Below, piece by piece: positions 1 to 11,100 of a stretch of DNA of 64,000 nt; position 1 is the first letter of the stretch, and each line of letters starts with the position of its first letter. The DNA is from Ectothiorhodospiraceae bacterium (lineage in GTDB: Bacteria; Pseudomonadota; Gammaproteobacteria; HK1). The translations under genes and the position numbers were made by a program. The DNA lies in NCBI GenBank assembly GCA_024234875.1, contig JACKNM010000004.1:310001-374000 (forward strand). The letters run 5' to 3'. A model generated the notes under the pieces. It was not told where the DNA came from. It ran no database searches and saw nothing but the letters and a program-made list of their open reading frames with translations.

Positions 1-1
1 C

Positions 2-2626
2 GGCATCCGCGCGAGCTACGGGCGCCTGCGCGAGGCGTGCCAGACCGGTGTCGACGGCACGTCGATCGACGTCATCGAGGTCGTCGCCAACCAGCTCGGT
101 TTGCCGGCCGAGCAGGTCTCGATTCCCGTCGACCACCTCCACCTCGACGGCGCCGACGCGCTGCCCGCACTTGCGGTGGTGCGCCAGTCCGACGGCCAGA
201 CCCACTTCGTGGTGGTGTGGCGCCGCCATGGCCAGTGGCTGCAGATCATGGATCCGGCGCTCGGGCGGCGCTGGGTCCCGGTGCGCCGCTTCGCCGACGA
301 CCTGCTCCGCCACGAGATCAGCGTGCCCGCCGCCGAGTGGCGGGCCTGGGCCAGCAGCGACGACTTCCTCGCCCCCCTGCGCGAGCGGTTGGCGGCGTTG
401 GGGCTGTCACGGGTGGCGGCCCGGCGCCTGATCCACGCGGCACTCGCCGATCGCGGCTGGTTCGGGCTGGGTGCGCTCGATGCGTGTACCCGGATGGTCA
501 CCGCGGTGGTGCGCGCTGCAGGGGTGTCGCGCAGACGTCCGGCGGAGCGGCTGCTGGCGGCCCTGTGCGAGGGTACGCGCGACAGTCCGCGCGACATCTT
601 CACGCTGGTACCACCGGAGTACTGGTCGGTGGTTCCCGACCTGCAGGGCGGCGGTCGCCTCGAGCAGCGGCTCCGCCTGCGTGGCGCGGTGTTGGTGCGG
701 CTCGGGGCCGCGGCCGACGTCGAGCCGACGACGGCGGCGGCGGACGCGCCCCCGCTGCCCCCCGAGCTCGAGGCGGCGCTACGCGAGCGCACCACCCATC
801 CGATGCGCGCGCTGTGGACGCTGCTGCGAGCCGACGGGCTGCTCGGCCCCGCCGCGCTGGTGGTCGCGATGCTGCTGTCGGTGGGCGCAGTGCTGATCGA
901 GGCGCTGCTGTTCCGGGGCATCTTCGACATCGCCTGGGCGCTCGAGCTGCCGCTGCAGCGCATGGTGGCGGTGGGCGCGCTGGTCGTGTTCGCCGCCGCG
1001 GTGCTACTGCTCGAGACGCCGATCATCGGCGAGTCGATGCGGTTCGGTCGCCACCTCGAGCTGCGTCTGCGCATGGCGCTCCTGGCCAAGCTGCCGCAGC
1101 TCCCCGACCGCTACTTCCACAGCCGGCCAATCTCGGACATGGCCGAGCGCAACCACAGCATCCAGGTCACGCGCCTGGTCCCGGGTCTCGGTCTGCACCT
1201 CGTGCAGGCACTGTGGGAGCTCGCGCTCACCTTCGCCGGGGTCGTGCTGATCGATCCGGCAACGGCGATTCCCGCGGCGGTGCTGGTGATCACCGTGCTC
1301 GCGATGCCGGCGCTCGTCCAGCCGTTCCTGAACGAGCGTGACCTGCGGGTGCGCAGCCATGGCGCAGCGTTGCACGGCACCTTCCTGGACGCGCTCATGG
1401 GGCTGGTACCGATCCGCACCCACCGCGCCGAGGCATCGGTCCGTCGCCACCACGAGGGGCTGCTGGTGGACTGGGCACGGGCAAGCCGTGACCTCCTTCG
1501 CACCTCGCTGATTGCAGGCGGCGCGCAGTCGGGGGTCGCCCTCGGCCTCGCCGCCTACCTGTTGGTGGAGCACTTCGTGCGTGCCGGGGGGGCGAGCGGC
1601 AGCGACCTGCTACTGGTCTACTGGGTGCTCAAGCTACCGGCGACAGCGAGGTCGATCGCGGGGCTCGCGCAACGCTATCCCGCCCAGCGCAACATCGTGC
1701 TGCGGCTGATGGAACCACTGCAGGCGCCGGGCGGCGAGGATCTCGCCCATGCTTCGTCGCCGCCGAACGGCGACGCGGTGGATGCAGCGGCGCCGCGGGC
1801 CACGGAGCAGACGGGAGCGGCGAGCGTCGGCTTCCGGCGCGTGGCGGTGGTCGCCGGAGGGCATCGCATCCTCGAGAGCGTCGACCTGGCGGTCGCCCCC
1901 GGCGAGCACGTTGCGGTGGTGGGGCCGTCCGGGGCGGGAAAGTCGTCGCTGCTCGGGGTCCTTCTCGGCTGGCACCGACCAGCCGCCGGCGAGGTGCGGG
2001 TCGACGGCGCCGCGCTCGACCCGGCGGCGCTCGAGCACCTGCGCCGCCACACCGCCTGGGTCGACCCGGCGGTGCAGCTCTGGAATCGCAGCCTGCTCGA
2101 CAACCTCGGCTACGCGACCGCCGGGGGTGGGGTCGAGCGCATAGACCCGGTGATCGAGGCGGCCGATCTGGAGCGCGTGTTGCACCGCCTCCCGGATGGT
2201 CTGCAGACCCATCTCGGCGAAGGTGGCGCGCTCCTCTCCGGCGGCGAGGGTCAGCGGGTGCGGTTGGCGCGGGCCCTGATGCAGTCCGACGTCCGCCTCG
2301 TGCTCCTCGACGAGCCGTTTCGTGGCCTCGACCGCCGCCGTCGGCGACGGTTGCTGCGCGATGCCCGGCATTGGTGGCAGGGCGCGACATTGCTCTGCGT
2401 CACCCACGATATCGCCGAGACGATGGACTTCGACCGCGTCCTGGTGGTCGAGAACGGGCAGATCGTCGAGGACGACGCGCCGCGGCGGCTGGCGCGTACC
2501 GACAGCCGTTACCGCGCCCTGCTGGCTGCCGAGCTCGACCTCCGCCGTCGGGTGTGGGGTGGCGCCGGATGGCGCCGACTGGTGGTGCGCGGCGCCCGGG
2601 TGACCGAGCGCGAGGGCGCCAGGTGA
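2..2626 (+). CDS. C39-peptidase ABC exporter, peptidase/permease/ATPase (5' end missing)
   Basis: The frame is open to the left edge of the window, so the true start and the catalytic Cys of the peptidase domain lie outside. What remains of the C39 (bacteriocin-leader peptidase) domain shows the His of THFVVVW (codon at 203) and the Asp of IMDPALG (codon at 251), both expected catalytic residues. A region rich in membrane segments follows, then an ATPase domain with Walker A GPSGAGKSS (about nt 1922-1945), signature LLSGGEGQR and Walker B LVLLDEP. Proteins of this build cut the leader from a ribosomal peptide and export it across the inner membrane. The stop overlaps the GTG start of the next ABC gene, so the two are translationally coupled. 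The substrate peptide and modifying enzymes, if present, would lie upstream of the window. Family call is firm; substrate unknown. Confidence 0.88.
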   Translation, partial: GIRASYGRLREACQTGVDGTSIDVIEVVANQLGLPAEQVSIPVDHLHLDGADALPALAVVRQSDGQTHFVVVWRRHGQWLQIMDPALGRRWVPVRRFADDLLRHEISVPAAEWRAWASSDDFLAPLRERLAALGLSRVAARRLIHAALADRGWFGLGALDACTRMVTAVVRAAGVSRRRPAERLLAALCEGTRDSPRDIFTLVPPEYWSVVPDLQGGGRLEQRLRLRGAVLVRLGAAADVEPTTAAADAPPLPPELEAALRERTTHPMRALWTLLRADGLLGPAALVVAMLLSVGAVLIEALLFRGIFDIAWALELPLQRMVAVGALVVFAAAVLLLETPIIGESMRFGRHLELRLRMALLAKLPQLPDRYFHSRPISDMAERNHSIQVTRLVPGLGLHLVQALWELALTFAGVVLIDPATAIPAAVLVITVLAMPALVQPFLNERDLRVRSHGAALHGTFLDALMGLVPIRTHRAEASVRRHHEGLLVDWARASRDLLRTSLIAGGAQSGVALGLAAYLLVEHFVRAGGASGSDLLLVYWVLKLPATARSIAGLAQRYPAQRNIVLRLMEPLQAPGGEDLAHASSPPNGDAVDAAAPRATEQTGAASVGFRRVAVVAGGHRILESVDLAVAPGEHVAVVGPSGAGKSSLLGVLLGWHRPAAGEVRVDGAALDPAALEHLRRHTAWVDPAVQLWNRSLLDNLGYATAGGGVERIDPVIEAADLERVLHRLPDGLQTHLGEGGALLSGGEGQRVRLARALMQSDVRLVLLDEPFRGLDRRRRRRLLRDARHWWQGATLLCVTHDIAETMDFDRVLVVENGQIVEDDAPRRLARTDSRYRALLAAELDLRRRVWGGAGWRRLVVRGARVTEREGAR

Positions 2627-4737
2627 AGGTGGTCGACACGAGCTGGCCAGTCTCGCGGGTCGGCGAGGCGATGGAGGCGTTGGCGCGCGCCGCCGGACTA
2701 CAGCCGGCGCCGGGGCTCGCGCCGGCTCTGCCCGACGGCCTCGAGCATCACCCCTCGGACGACCTCTGTCGATGGATCGAGTGGGCCGCGCAGAGCCTTG
2801 GGCTCGAGGCCGAGGCCACCGAGACCACCGGCGCCGAGCTCGACGCGATGCTCGGCCGGGTCGGCCCCGCGCTGCTCGCCTTCCACGGTGAGGGCGGACT
2901 GCGCCTCCTGCTCGCGGTGCGGGCGCGGCGCGGCCGCGTGGTCCTGCTCGCCCCGGACCTCCGGCGGCGGGCGTTTCCGGTGGCACGGGTGCGTGAGGTG
3001 CTCCGAGCCCGGCTGGAGTCGCCGGTCATGGCCGAGCTCGCACACGTCCTCGAGCGGGTGGCGATCCCGGCCCGTCAGCGTGCTCGGGTGCTGGCGGCGA
3101 TGGTGGACGAGCGGCTGTCGGGGCAGCGCATCGGCGGCTGTTGGCTGCTGCGGACGCCGCCGACGGCTGGCTTCTGGTCCCAGCTCGTCGCCGCGCGACT
3201 GCCGCGCAGGCTGGGGGCGGTGATGGCGGTGGCGGCCGTCGTGATGGGCCTGGAGGTGCTCGGCTGGTCCCTGATCGGTGGCGCCGCGCTCGGCGGGCAC
3301 CTCGACCTGACCCTGCTCGCGGCCTGGGTGATCGCGTTGCTCTCGGCGGTACCACTCGGCCTGCTCGGCGGATGGGTGAGCGGCACCCTCGCGCTCGACC
3401 TCGGAGCGCTGGTCAAGCAGCGGCTGCTGATGGGGGCGCTGCGTACCGACCTCGATGACGCGCGGGTCTTCGGAGCCGGCCAGCTGCTCGGCCGCGCGAT
3501 GGAGGCCGGCGCCCTCGAGGCACTGGCCTCGGGCGGGGGGCTCGGGGTCGTGGTCTCGGCGGTGGAGCTCGCCTTCGCCACCTGGGTGCTCGCGCTCGGA
3601 GCCGGCGGCGCGCTCCACGTCGCGCTGCTCGCGGTGTGGACGCTGCTCACGATCTGGGCGGCGACCCGCTACGGGGTCCGACTGCGCGACTGGACACGCA
3701 GCCGAATCGATCTCACTCACGACCTCGTCGAGCGGATGGTCGGCCACCGGACGCGGCTCGCGCAGGAGTGGCCCGGGCGACGCGAGCAGGCCGACGATCG
3801 AGCACTCGACGACTACCACGCGCGGTCCGCACGGATGGACCGTGCGGTGATCCCGACCGTCACCGTGATCCCCGGCGGGTGGCTGCTGGTCGGGTTGCTC
3901 GGCCTCGCACCGGGCTTCGTCGCCGAGGCGAGCTCGTCCACCGGGCTCGCCATCGGGCTCGGCGGGGTCCTGCTCGCCAACCGGGCGCTCGCCGGCGTCT
4001 CCGGCGCTCTCGGTGCGCTGATGCGGGCCGGCATCGCCTGGAAGGAGGTCGGCGACCTGTTCGTGCACGGCGCCGATGCCCCCCGCTGCGGCCCGTTCCT
4101 GCCCAGCTCGCGGCCTCGCCCGCCCGGCGCGGTGCTGGTGCGGGCGAGTCGGCTCACCTTCACCCATCGCGCTGCTGTGAGCGCGGCGGTGGCCGATGCC
4201 GAGCTGGTGATCCGGCGTGGCGACCGGATCCTCGTGGAGGGCTCGTCCGGCGGGGGCAAGTCGACGCTCGCCGCGCTGCTGACCGGCCTGCGCCGCGCCG
4301 ACTCGGGGCTGCTCCTTCTCGACGGGCTAGACCGCGGCACCCTCGGCGACGCATGGCACGGACTCGCGAGCGGGGCGCCGCAGTTCCACGAGAACCACGT
4401 CCTCAGCGCGAGCCTCGCCTTCAACCTGCTGATGGGGCGAGGCTGGCCCGCCTCGGACGAGGACATCGAGGAGGCGCGTGCCCTGTGCGAGGAGCTGGGG
4501 CTCGGTCCGTTGCTCGCGCGGATGCCGGCCGGGATCTTCCAGATCGTCGGGGAAACCGGCTGGCAGCTCTCGCACGGCGAGCGCAGTCGCCTGTTCCTCG
4601 CCCGCGCCCTGCTCCAGGATGCCGAGCTCACGGTGCTCGACGAGAGCTTTGCCGCGCTCGACCCGGAGACCGTGGCGACCTGTCTCGCGTGTGCCGCGCG
4701 TCGCGCCCGCACCCTGGTGGTGATCGCCCACCCGTGA
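2623..4737 (+). CDS. ABC transporter permease/ATPase, partner of the C39 exporter
   Basis: I place the start at the GTG at 2623, which overlaps the previous stop by four bases (GTGA), giving 704 aa; the open frame runs further upstream but only inside the preceding gene. An N-terminal soluble region of about 185 residues has no motif I recognise. A membrane domain follows, beginning around residue 190. The ATPase has Walker A EGSSGGGKST (about residue 540), signature LSHGERS and Walker B LTVLDES. The protein stops immediately after the switch histidine (VVIAHP), so the usual roughly 30-residue tail after the H-loop is absent; this may be normal for this subfamily. Paired C39 and non-C39 ABC proteins of about 700 aa resemble NHLM-type bacteriocin export systems. 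It probably forms a dimer or heterodimer with the upstream protein. Confidence 0.82.
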   Translation: MKVVDTSWPVSRVGEAMEALARAAGLQPAPGLAPALPDGLEHHPSDDLCRWIEWAAQSLGLEAEATETTGAELDAMLGRVGPALLAFHGEGGLRLLLAVRARRGRVVLLAPDLRRRAFPVARVREVLRARLESPVMAELAHVLERVAIPARQRARVLAAMVDERLSGQRIGGCWLLRTPPTAGFWSQLVAARLPRRLGAVMAVAAVVMGLEVLGWSLIGGAALGGHLDLTLLAAWVIALLSAVPLGLLGGWVSGTLALDLGALVKQRLLMGALRTDLDDARVFGAGQLLGRAMEAGALEALASGGGLGVVVSAVELAFATWVLALGAGGALHVALLAVWTLLTIWAATRYGVRLRDWTRSRIDLTHDLVERMVGHRTRLAQEWPGRREQADDRALDDYHARSARMDRAVIPTVTVIPGGWLLVGLLGLAPGFVAEASSSTGLAIGLGGVLLANRALAGVSGALGALMRAGIAWKEVGDLFVHGADAPRCGPFLPSSRPRPPGAVLVRASRLTFTHRAAVSAAVADAELVIRRGDRILVEGSSGGGKSTLAALLTGLRRADSGLLLLDGLDRGTLGDAWHGLASGAPQFHENHVLSASLAFNLLMGRGWPASDEDIEEARALCEELGLGPLLARMPAGIFQIVGETGWQLSHGERSRLFLARALLQDAELTVLDESFAALDPETVATCLACAARRARTLVVIAHP

Positions 4738-4912
4738 CGACCTCGCCAGCCACCGACCGGGCTCACGAGCGCACCAGCCTCGCGGTGTGCCACGCCGGAC
4801 GCTCGCCATCGCCGGTGCGCGGGCGCATCCTACGCGTCCCGTGGCAGCGCGGGCGATCATCGGCCCGTCTGACCGACCGCCGAGGTCGTGGGATGTGCAA
4901 CAGCGGTGATCG
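4738..4912. other. Intergenic gap between the exporter pair and the two-component genes
   Basis: These 175 bases hold no open reading frame I believe in. I see no clear terminator with a T-tract and no convincing -35/-10 pair, although a promoter for the kinase gene is expected here. The bases just before the kinase ATG carry no strong Shine-Dalgarno sequence. Confidence 0.4.
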
Positions 4913-6274
4913 ATGATGCGGAATCTCTCGAGGCCCACCGCGCGTTTCAACCTGACTCGTTGGTTCTTCCTGCTCGGCGTGCTGTCGATCACGCTGTTCA
5001 GCAGTGTCACGCCGTACGTGCTGTCGCGTTTCCTGACCGCCAAGATGCTCGAGCGCGACGGGGAGCTGACGATGCAGTTCGTCGGCAGCATCGTCGAGAC
5101 CCAGCACGCGGCCGAGTACTTCCTCGGCGGCCCGTCGCGCCCGGACGACGCGAATCTGCTCGAGTTCTTCCGCCACGTGTCGCTGATGCCGGACGTGCTG
5201 CGGGCCAATGTGTTCGCAGGTGACGGCAGCATCATCTGGTCGAGCGACGAGAAGCTGATCGCGCGGCGATTCGCGGAGAACGACGAGCTGGCGGCGGCGC
5301 TCGACGGACGGGTCGTGGTGAAGTCCGACCTCATTCGCGCGCACGCCGAGCACGACGGCGCCAAGCTCGAGCACGTCTACCTCGAATCGGATCGCTTCGT
5401 GGAGAACTACGTTCCGGTGCGCCACCCCGAGAGCGGCGCGGTGATCGGCGCGGTGGAGTTCTATCGGGTGCCACGGCCGCTGTTCCAGGCGATCGAGGAA
5501 GGGACGCGGCTGGTCTGGCTGTGCGCGGCGGCGGTCGGGCTGGTGCTGTTCGCGACCCTGTTCTGGGCAGTACGGCGGGCCGACGCGGTGATGCGGCGTC
5601 AGGAGCAGCGGCTGGTCGAGACCGAGACATTGGCCACCGTCGGTGAGATGGCGGTTGCCATCGCCCACGGCATTCGCAATCCGCTCGCCATCATCCGTTC
5701 CTCGGCCGAGCTCAATGCCGAGCTCGAGCCGGGCGCCACCGAGAGCGCGCAGACCATCATCGATCAGGTCGATCGGCTGGAGATGTGGCTACGCGACCTG
5801 CTCACCTATTCTCAGCCCGACGGCGGCCGGCTGGAGCCGGTGCGCCTCGACGCGGCCCTGGAGCAGAGCCTGCGGACCTTCTCGAGCGAGCTCCACCGCC
5901 GGGGGATCGAGGTGGTCGTCGACATCCCGAGCGCGTTGCCACCGGTGCGCGGCGACCCGGTGCTGCTCGCGCAGCTCTTCCACAATCTGCTGTCGAACGC
6001 TCTCGAGGCCATCGAGGGCAGCGGCCGGATCGAGGTGCGGGCGGCATCGCGTGGGCGACTCATTCAGGTCGAGATCGTGGACACCGGGGCCGGTATCGAG
6101 GAGAGCCGGCTGCGCACGCTGTTCGTCCCGTTCCAGACCAGCAAGCCGAAGGGCCTGGGGGTGGGATTGCCCCTGGTGCGGCGCATCGTCTCTCGATTCG
6201 GGGGGGCGGTGCGCGTGGACAGCGCGCCGGGGCGAGGCACCACGGTGACCGTCGACCTGGTGGTGGCGGAGTAG
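4913..6274 (+). CDS. Membrane sensor histidine kinase (NtrB/AtoS type)
   Basis: A 453-aa sensor kinase. One membrane segment lies at about residues 14-38 and a second at about 198-222, bracketing a periplasmic sensing domain of about 160 residues with no recognised fold. The HisKA H-box is AIAHGIRNP, with His252 as the phosphorylation site; the HATPase domain has the N-box NLLSNALEA, the G1 box DTGAGIEE and the G2 box GLGVGLPL. The start is one of two adjacent ATG codons (4913 or 4916). The next gene, a sigma-54 response regulator, begins four bases after this stop, so they form a cognate pair. The signal sensed is unknown. It is not a PrsK-type kinase, because it lacks the multi-span N-terminus of that family. 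Confidence 0.9.
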   Translation: MMRNLSRPTARFNLTRWFFLLGVLSITLFSSVTPYVLSRFLTAKMLERDGELTMQFVGSIVETQHAAEYFLGGPSRPDDANLLEFFRHVSLMPDVLRANVFAGDGSIIWSSDEKLIARRFAENDELAAALDGRVVVKSDLIRAHAEHDGAKLEHVYLESDRFVENYVPVRHPESGAVIGAVEFYRVPRPLFQAIEEGTRLVWLCAAAVGLVLFATLFWAVRRADAVMRRQEQRLVETETLATVGEMAVAIAHGIRNPLAIIRSSAELNAELEPGATESAQTIIDQVDRLEMWLRDLLTYSQPDGGRLEPVRLDAALEQSLRTFSSELHRRGIEVVVDIPSALPPVRGDPVLLAQLFHNLLSNALEAIEGSGRIEVRAASRGRLIQVEIVDTGAGIEESRLRTLFVPFQTSKPKGLGVGLPLVRRIVSRFGGAVRVDSAPGRGTTVTVDLVVAE

Positions 6275-6278
6275 CGTC

Positions 6279-7679
<1,401 letters not shown>

Positions 7680-7727
7680 GCTCGGCCGACGCGGTCGTTT
7701 GCGAGACCACCTCCCCGGAGCCAGCCG

Positions 7728-8069
7728 ATGAGCGAGTTCACCGACTACCTCGAGGAGCTGCTCACCGACCTCGGCCCGGTGCGGGCGCGACGAATGTTCG
7801 GCGGCCACGGGCTGTTCCTCGACGGGCTGATGTTCGCCCTGGTCGCCGACGACACGCTCTATCTCAAGGCGGACGCCGAGACCGAGCCGGAGTTCCAGGC
7901 ACGAGGGCTGTCGCAGTTCACCTACGTCAAGAAGGGGCGCGAGGTGCATCTGTCATACTGGCGCGCGCCGGCGGAGGTCCTCGACGACCCGGAGATCGCG
8001 TGCGACTGGGCGCGCCGGGCCCACGCCGCCGCCCGCAGGAGTCAGGGGGGCGGCCGAGCGCGACTCTGA
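7728..8069 (+). CDS. TfoX/Sxy N-terminal domain protein
   Basis: 113 aa matching the TfoX N-terminal domain along its length: DYLEELLTDLGPVRARRMFG at the start, then GLFLDGLMFALV, LYLKAD and the core FTYVKKGREVHLSYW. Full-length TfoX/Sxy regulates competence in gamma-proteobacteria, but stand-alone N-terminal domains are widespread and their role is not settled. The C-terminal domain of full-length TfoX is absent here. It sits alone between the response regulator and the autotransporter, with gaps of about 48 and 44 bases, and could be read through from the two-component operon. Confidence 0.85.
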   Translation: MSEFTDYLEELLTDLGPVRARRMFGGHGLFLDGLMFALVADDTLYLKADAETEPEFQARGLSQFTYVKKGREVHLSYWRAPAEVLDDPEIACDWARRAHAAARRSQGGGRARL

Positions 8070-8113
8070 TCGCGCCGGCGACCACGGCGCCCGGACCAAG
8101 GAAGGCGATTCGC

Positions 8114-11100
8114 ATGAACGAGAGACCCTGGACCCGACCGCTCGCCGCCTGCTTCACGTGGGTCCTGGCCACCACACCGGCGAGCGCGCAGACCGACGAC
8201 CCGATTCTCGATGCCTACACCGGAACCGTGACTGCGACGAAGATCGCGGCCGCTCGTGATGGGCTGGAGGGTCTGACCGGGGAGCTCGGGTTTCTGCCGG
8301 AGCCGGAGTGCCCGGGATGCCGCAATCTGCCGGGCGGCGGCTTCTCCGGAGGCATCATCATCACAAATCCCTCGATCGACTTTCCATTCGTACCGTTCGT
8401 ACCGTTTCGACCGGTGGTGATCGCCGCCGGTGACGCCGACCTCGGGCCGCCCGGGGCGGTGCTCCGCCTCGACGACGTGCTCCTACGGATGGGCGACACG
8501 TTCACCACCGACCGTGCGATCGAGATCAGTCCCCGTGGCGCGAGCATCGACACCAACGGATTCGATCTCACCGCGCTCGGGAGCGTCCACGCCGAGGGCG
8601 CGCTCAGCAAGCTGGGGGCCGGGACGCTCGCGCTGCTCGGTCAAGCTACCTGGCGCGCACCGCTGCATGTTCTCGGCGGCTCCGTGATCGGCACGACGTC
8701 GAGCCTGGACACGAATCTGTTCGTCGATCGCGAAACCGTGGTCGAGGTCCTTCAGGAGCGCGACGGTGCCTACACGCATGAGGCCAGCGGCCGTGGCACC
8801 GTCCGTAAGACCGGCCAGGGCACGCTGATCGTCGAGGGCACGCTGCGCACGAGTCGGGTCGAGGTCGAGGCCGGAGGTCTGGCGATCGAGGGTACGATCC
8901 GATCGGATTGGCTGGACATGGGTGACGGCACCACGGTGAGCCTCGCTCCCGACGGTGCACTGCGGATCGACGTCGAGCTGTCGATGGGATCCGGAGCGAC
9001 GGTCGACGCGTCTGCGACGGACGCCGACGTCATCGCGAACGGCGTCTCTGGTGCGGGGGAGGTCCTGCTCGGCAGCGGCGATCTGGTGATCTCGAACCGC
9101 CTGGGCACGACTTCGTCCGGCTCGCTCGTGAACGCCACCACCTTCACGGGCTCGATCCGCGGCGACGGCGGCCTGGCTCAGAGGGGTGGGCGCGGACTGG
9201 TGCTCACCGGTGCGCACAGCTACCTCGGCGGGACGGTGGTGACTGGTGGAGCGCTCGCGCTCTCGGGCGCCGGCGCGCTTCCGACGTTGTCGCCCCTGAT
9301 TCTCCTCGGCGGCGCCTTCGACATCAGCGCCGCCGACGGTGAGCGCAGTGTCGGGTACTTGAGCGGCGACGGTGGCGTGGTGCGCCTCGGCGCCAACACC
9401 CTGGTGGTCGGCGGCGCGGGGCTCGACGGCACCTACAGCGGGGCGATCACCGGCGACGGTGGGATTCGCAAGGTCGGCCCCGAGAGCCTCGGGCTGGCCG
9501 GAGAAAATACGTTCACCGGCACCACCACGGTGGAGGCCGGCACCCTGGTCGCGCGCGCCCGGTCGATCAGCCCCGACGTGGTCAACGACGCGCAGCTGGT
9601 GCTCACGAGCCCCGAGGACGGGTTCGACGTCTACTCCGGGCGGATCACGGGCTCCGGCGAGCTGGCCAAGGAGGGCGAGGGCGCGCTGTGGCTGCGCGGT
9701 GAGGTGCGCCAGGAGGGCGGCATCGCGGTGCGCCAGGGTGCGCTGGTCGGTAACGTCGAGAGCCTCACCGGCACGATTTCCAACGACGCCACCCTCGCCT
9801 TCTACCAGGTCGACGACGGCCGACTCGACGCCACGGTGAGCGGGTCGGGCCTGGTGATGAAGTACGGCCCGGGGCGCTGGACGGTCGATTCCGCCCTCAC
9901 CCACACCGGGGGCACCGCCATCGCGGGACCGGTGGCGCTCGGCGCCGGGGCCACCCTTGGCCCGGTCGGTGGCTCGGTGCTGCTCGCCGGGGCGACGGTG
10001 CACCTCGGCGCGGACCTCACCCTCCACCATCCGGTCGGCCTCGGCACCGACGGCGCGTCGATCGACACCGCCGGCCACCGCGGCGTCCTCGCCGGTCCGC
10101 TCAGCGGCCCCGGGCACCTCGCCAAGACCGGCGACGGCACGCTCGTCCTCACCGATCCTGCGAGCCACGCCGGCGGCACGCGGGTCGAGCGTGGCACCCT
10201 GCTCGCGGCGGGCGGCGTGGGCGGTGACGTCGCGGTCGATGCCGACGGCGTGCTCGCGCTGACGGCACCGGTGACCGGCACCGTCACCGTCCGCGGCACG
10301 CTCGTGCTCGGCGAGCCGCAAGGCACCACCCCGACCACCATCACCGTCGGCGCGCTGCGGCTCGAGCCCGGCTCGCGGCTGCGGGTCGACGCCGGCCCCG
10401 ACGGCGCCGGCGACCGCATCGTGGTCGCGCCGGCGAGCGGTGGAGCGAGCGGGCAGGCCGAGATCGCGGGTGGCGCGGTCGAGGTGCGCGCGGCCGCCGG
10501 CAGCTGGCGACGGAGCACGGCTTTCCCCCTGATCTCCGCGACGGACGGCATCGCCGGGCGATTCGAAGGCGTGACCTCGGACCTCGCCTTCCTGACCCCG
10601 CGGCTCGACTACGCGCCCGACGCGGTGACCCTGGTGCTCGACCGTAACGACGTGCGCTTCGACGGCGTCGCGAGCGGCGGCGACCAGCGGTCGATCGCCC
10701 GCCTGCTCGACACCGTCGAGTCGCACGCGAGCGGTGACCTCGGCATGGTCCTGGACACCCTCGTCGGCCTCGACGCCGACTCCGCCCGCCACGCCCTCGA
10801 CGGCATTGCCGGCGGCGCCCGCGCGGCCCAGACCGTGGCGCAGTCCCAGCTCGCGCAGACCATCACTCGCGGGGTCGGCGCGCGGCTCGGAGTGGTGGGC
10901 GCATTCCCCGCCGCCGCCACCACCCCGAGCCTGTTCCCGGTCTCGTCCCGCGCCGACAACGCCCCATCACCCTCGCGCGAGCCCCTCGGCCTCGCCGCGT
11001 CGCTCACCGGGCAGCCGTCGACGGCCGCGCCACGGCCCGGGGTGTGGGCGCGCGGCCTGACCGGCGAGGGCGAGGTCGACGGCGACGGCACGAGCACGGG

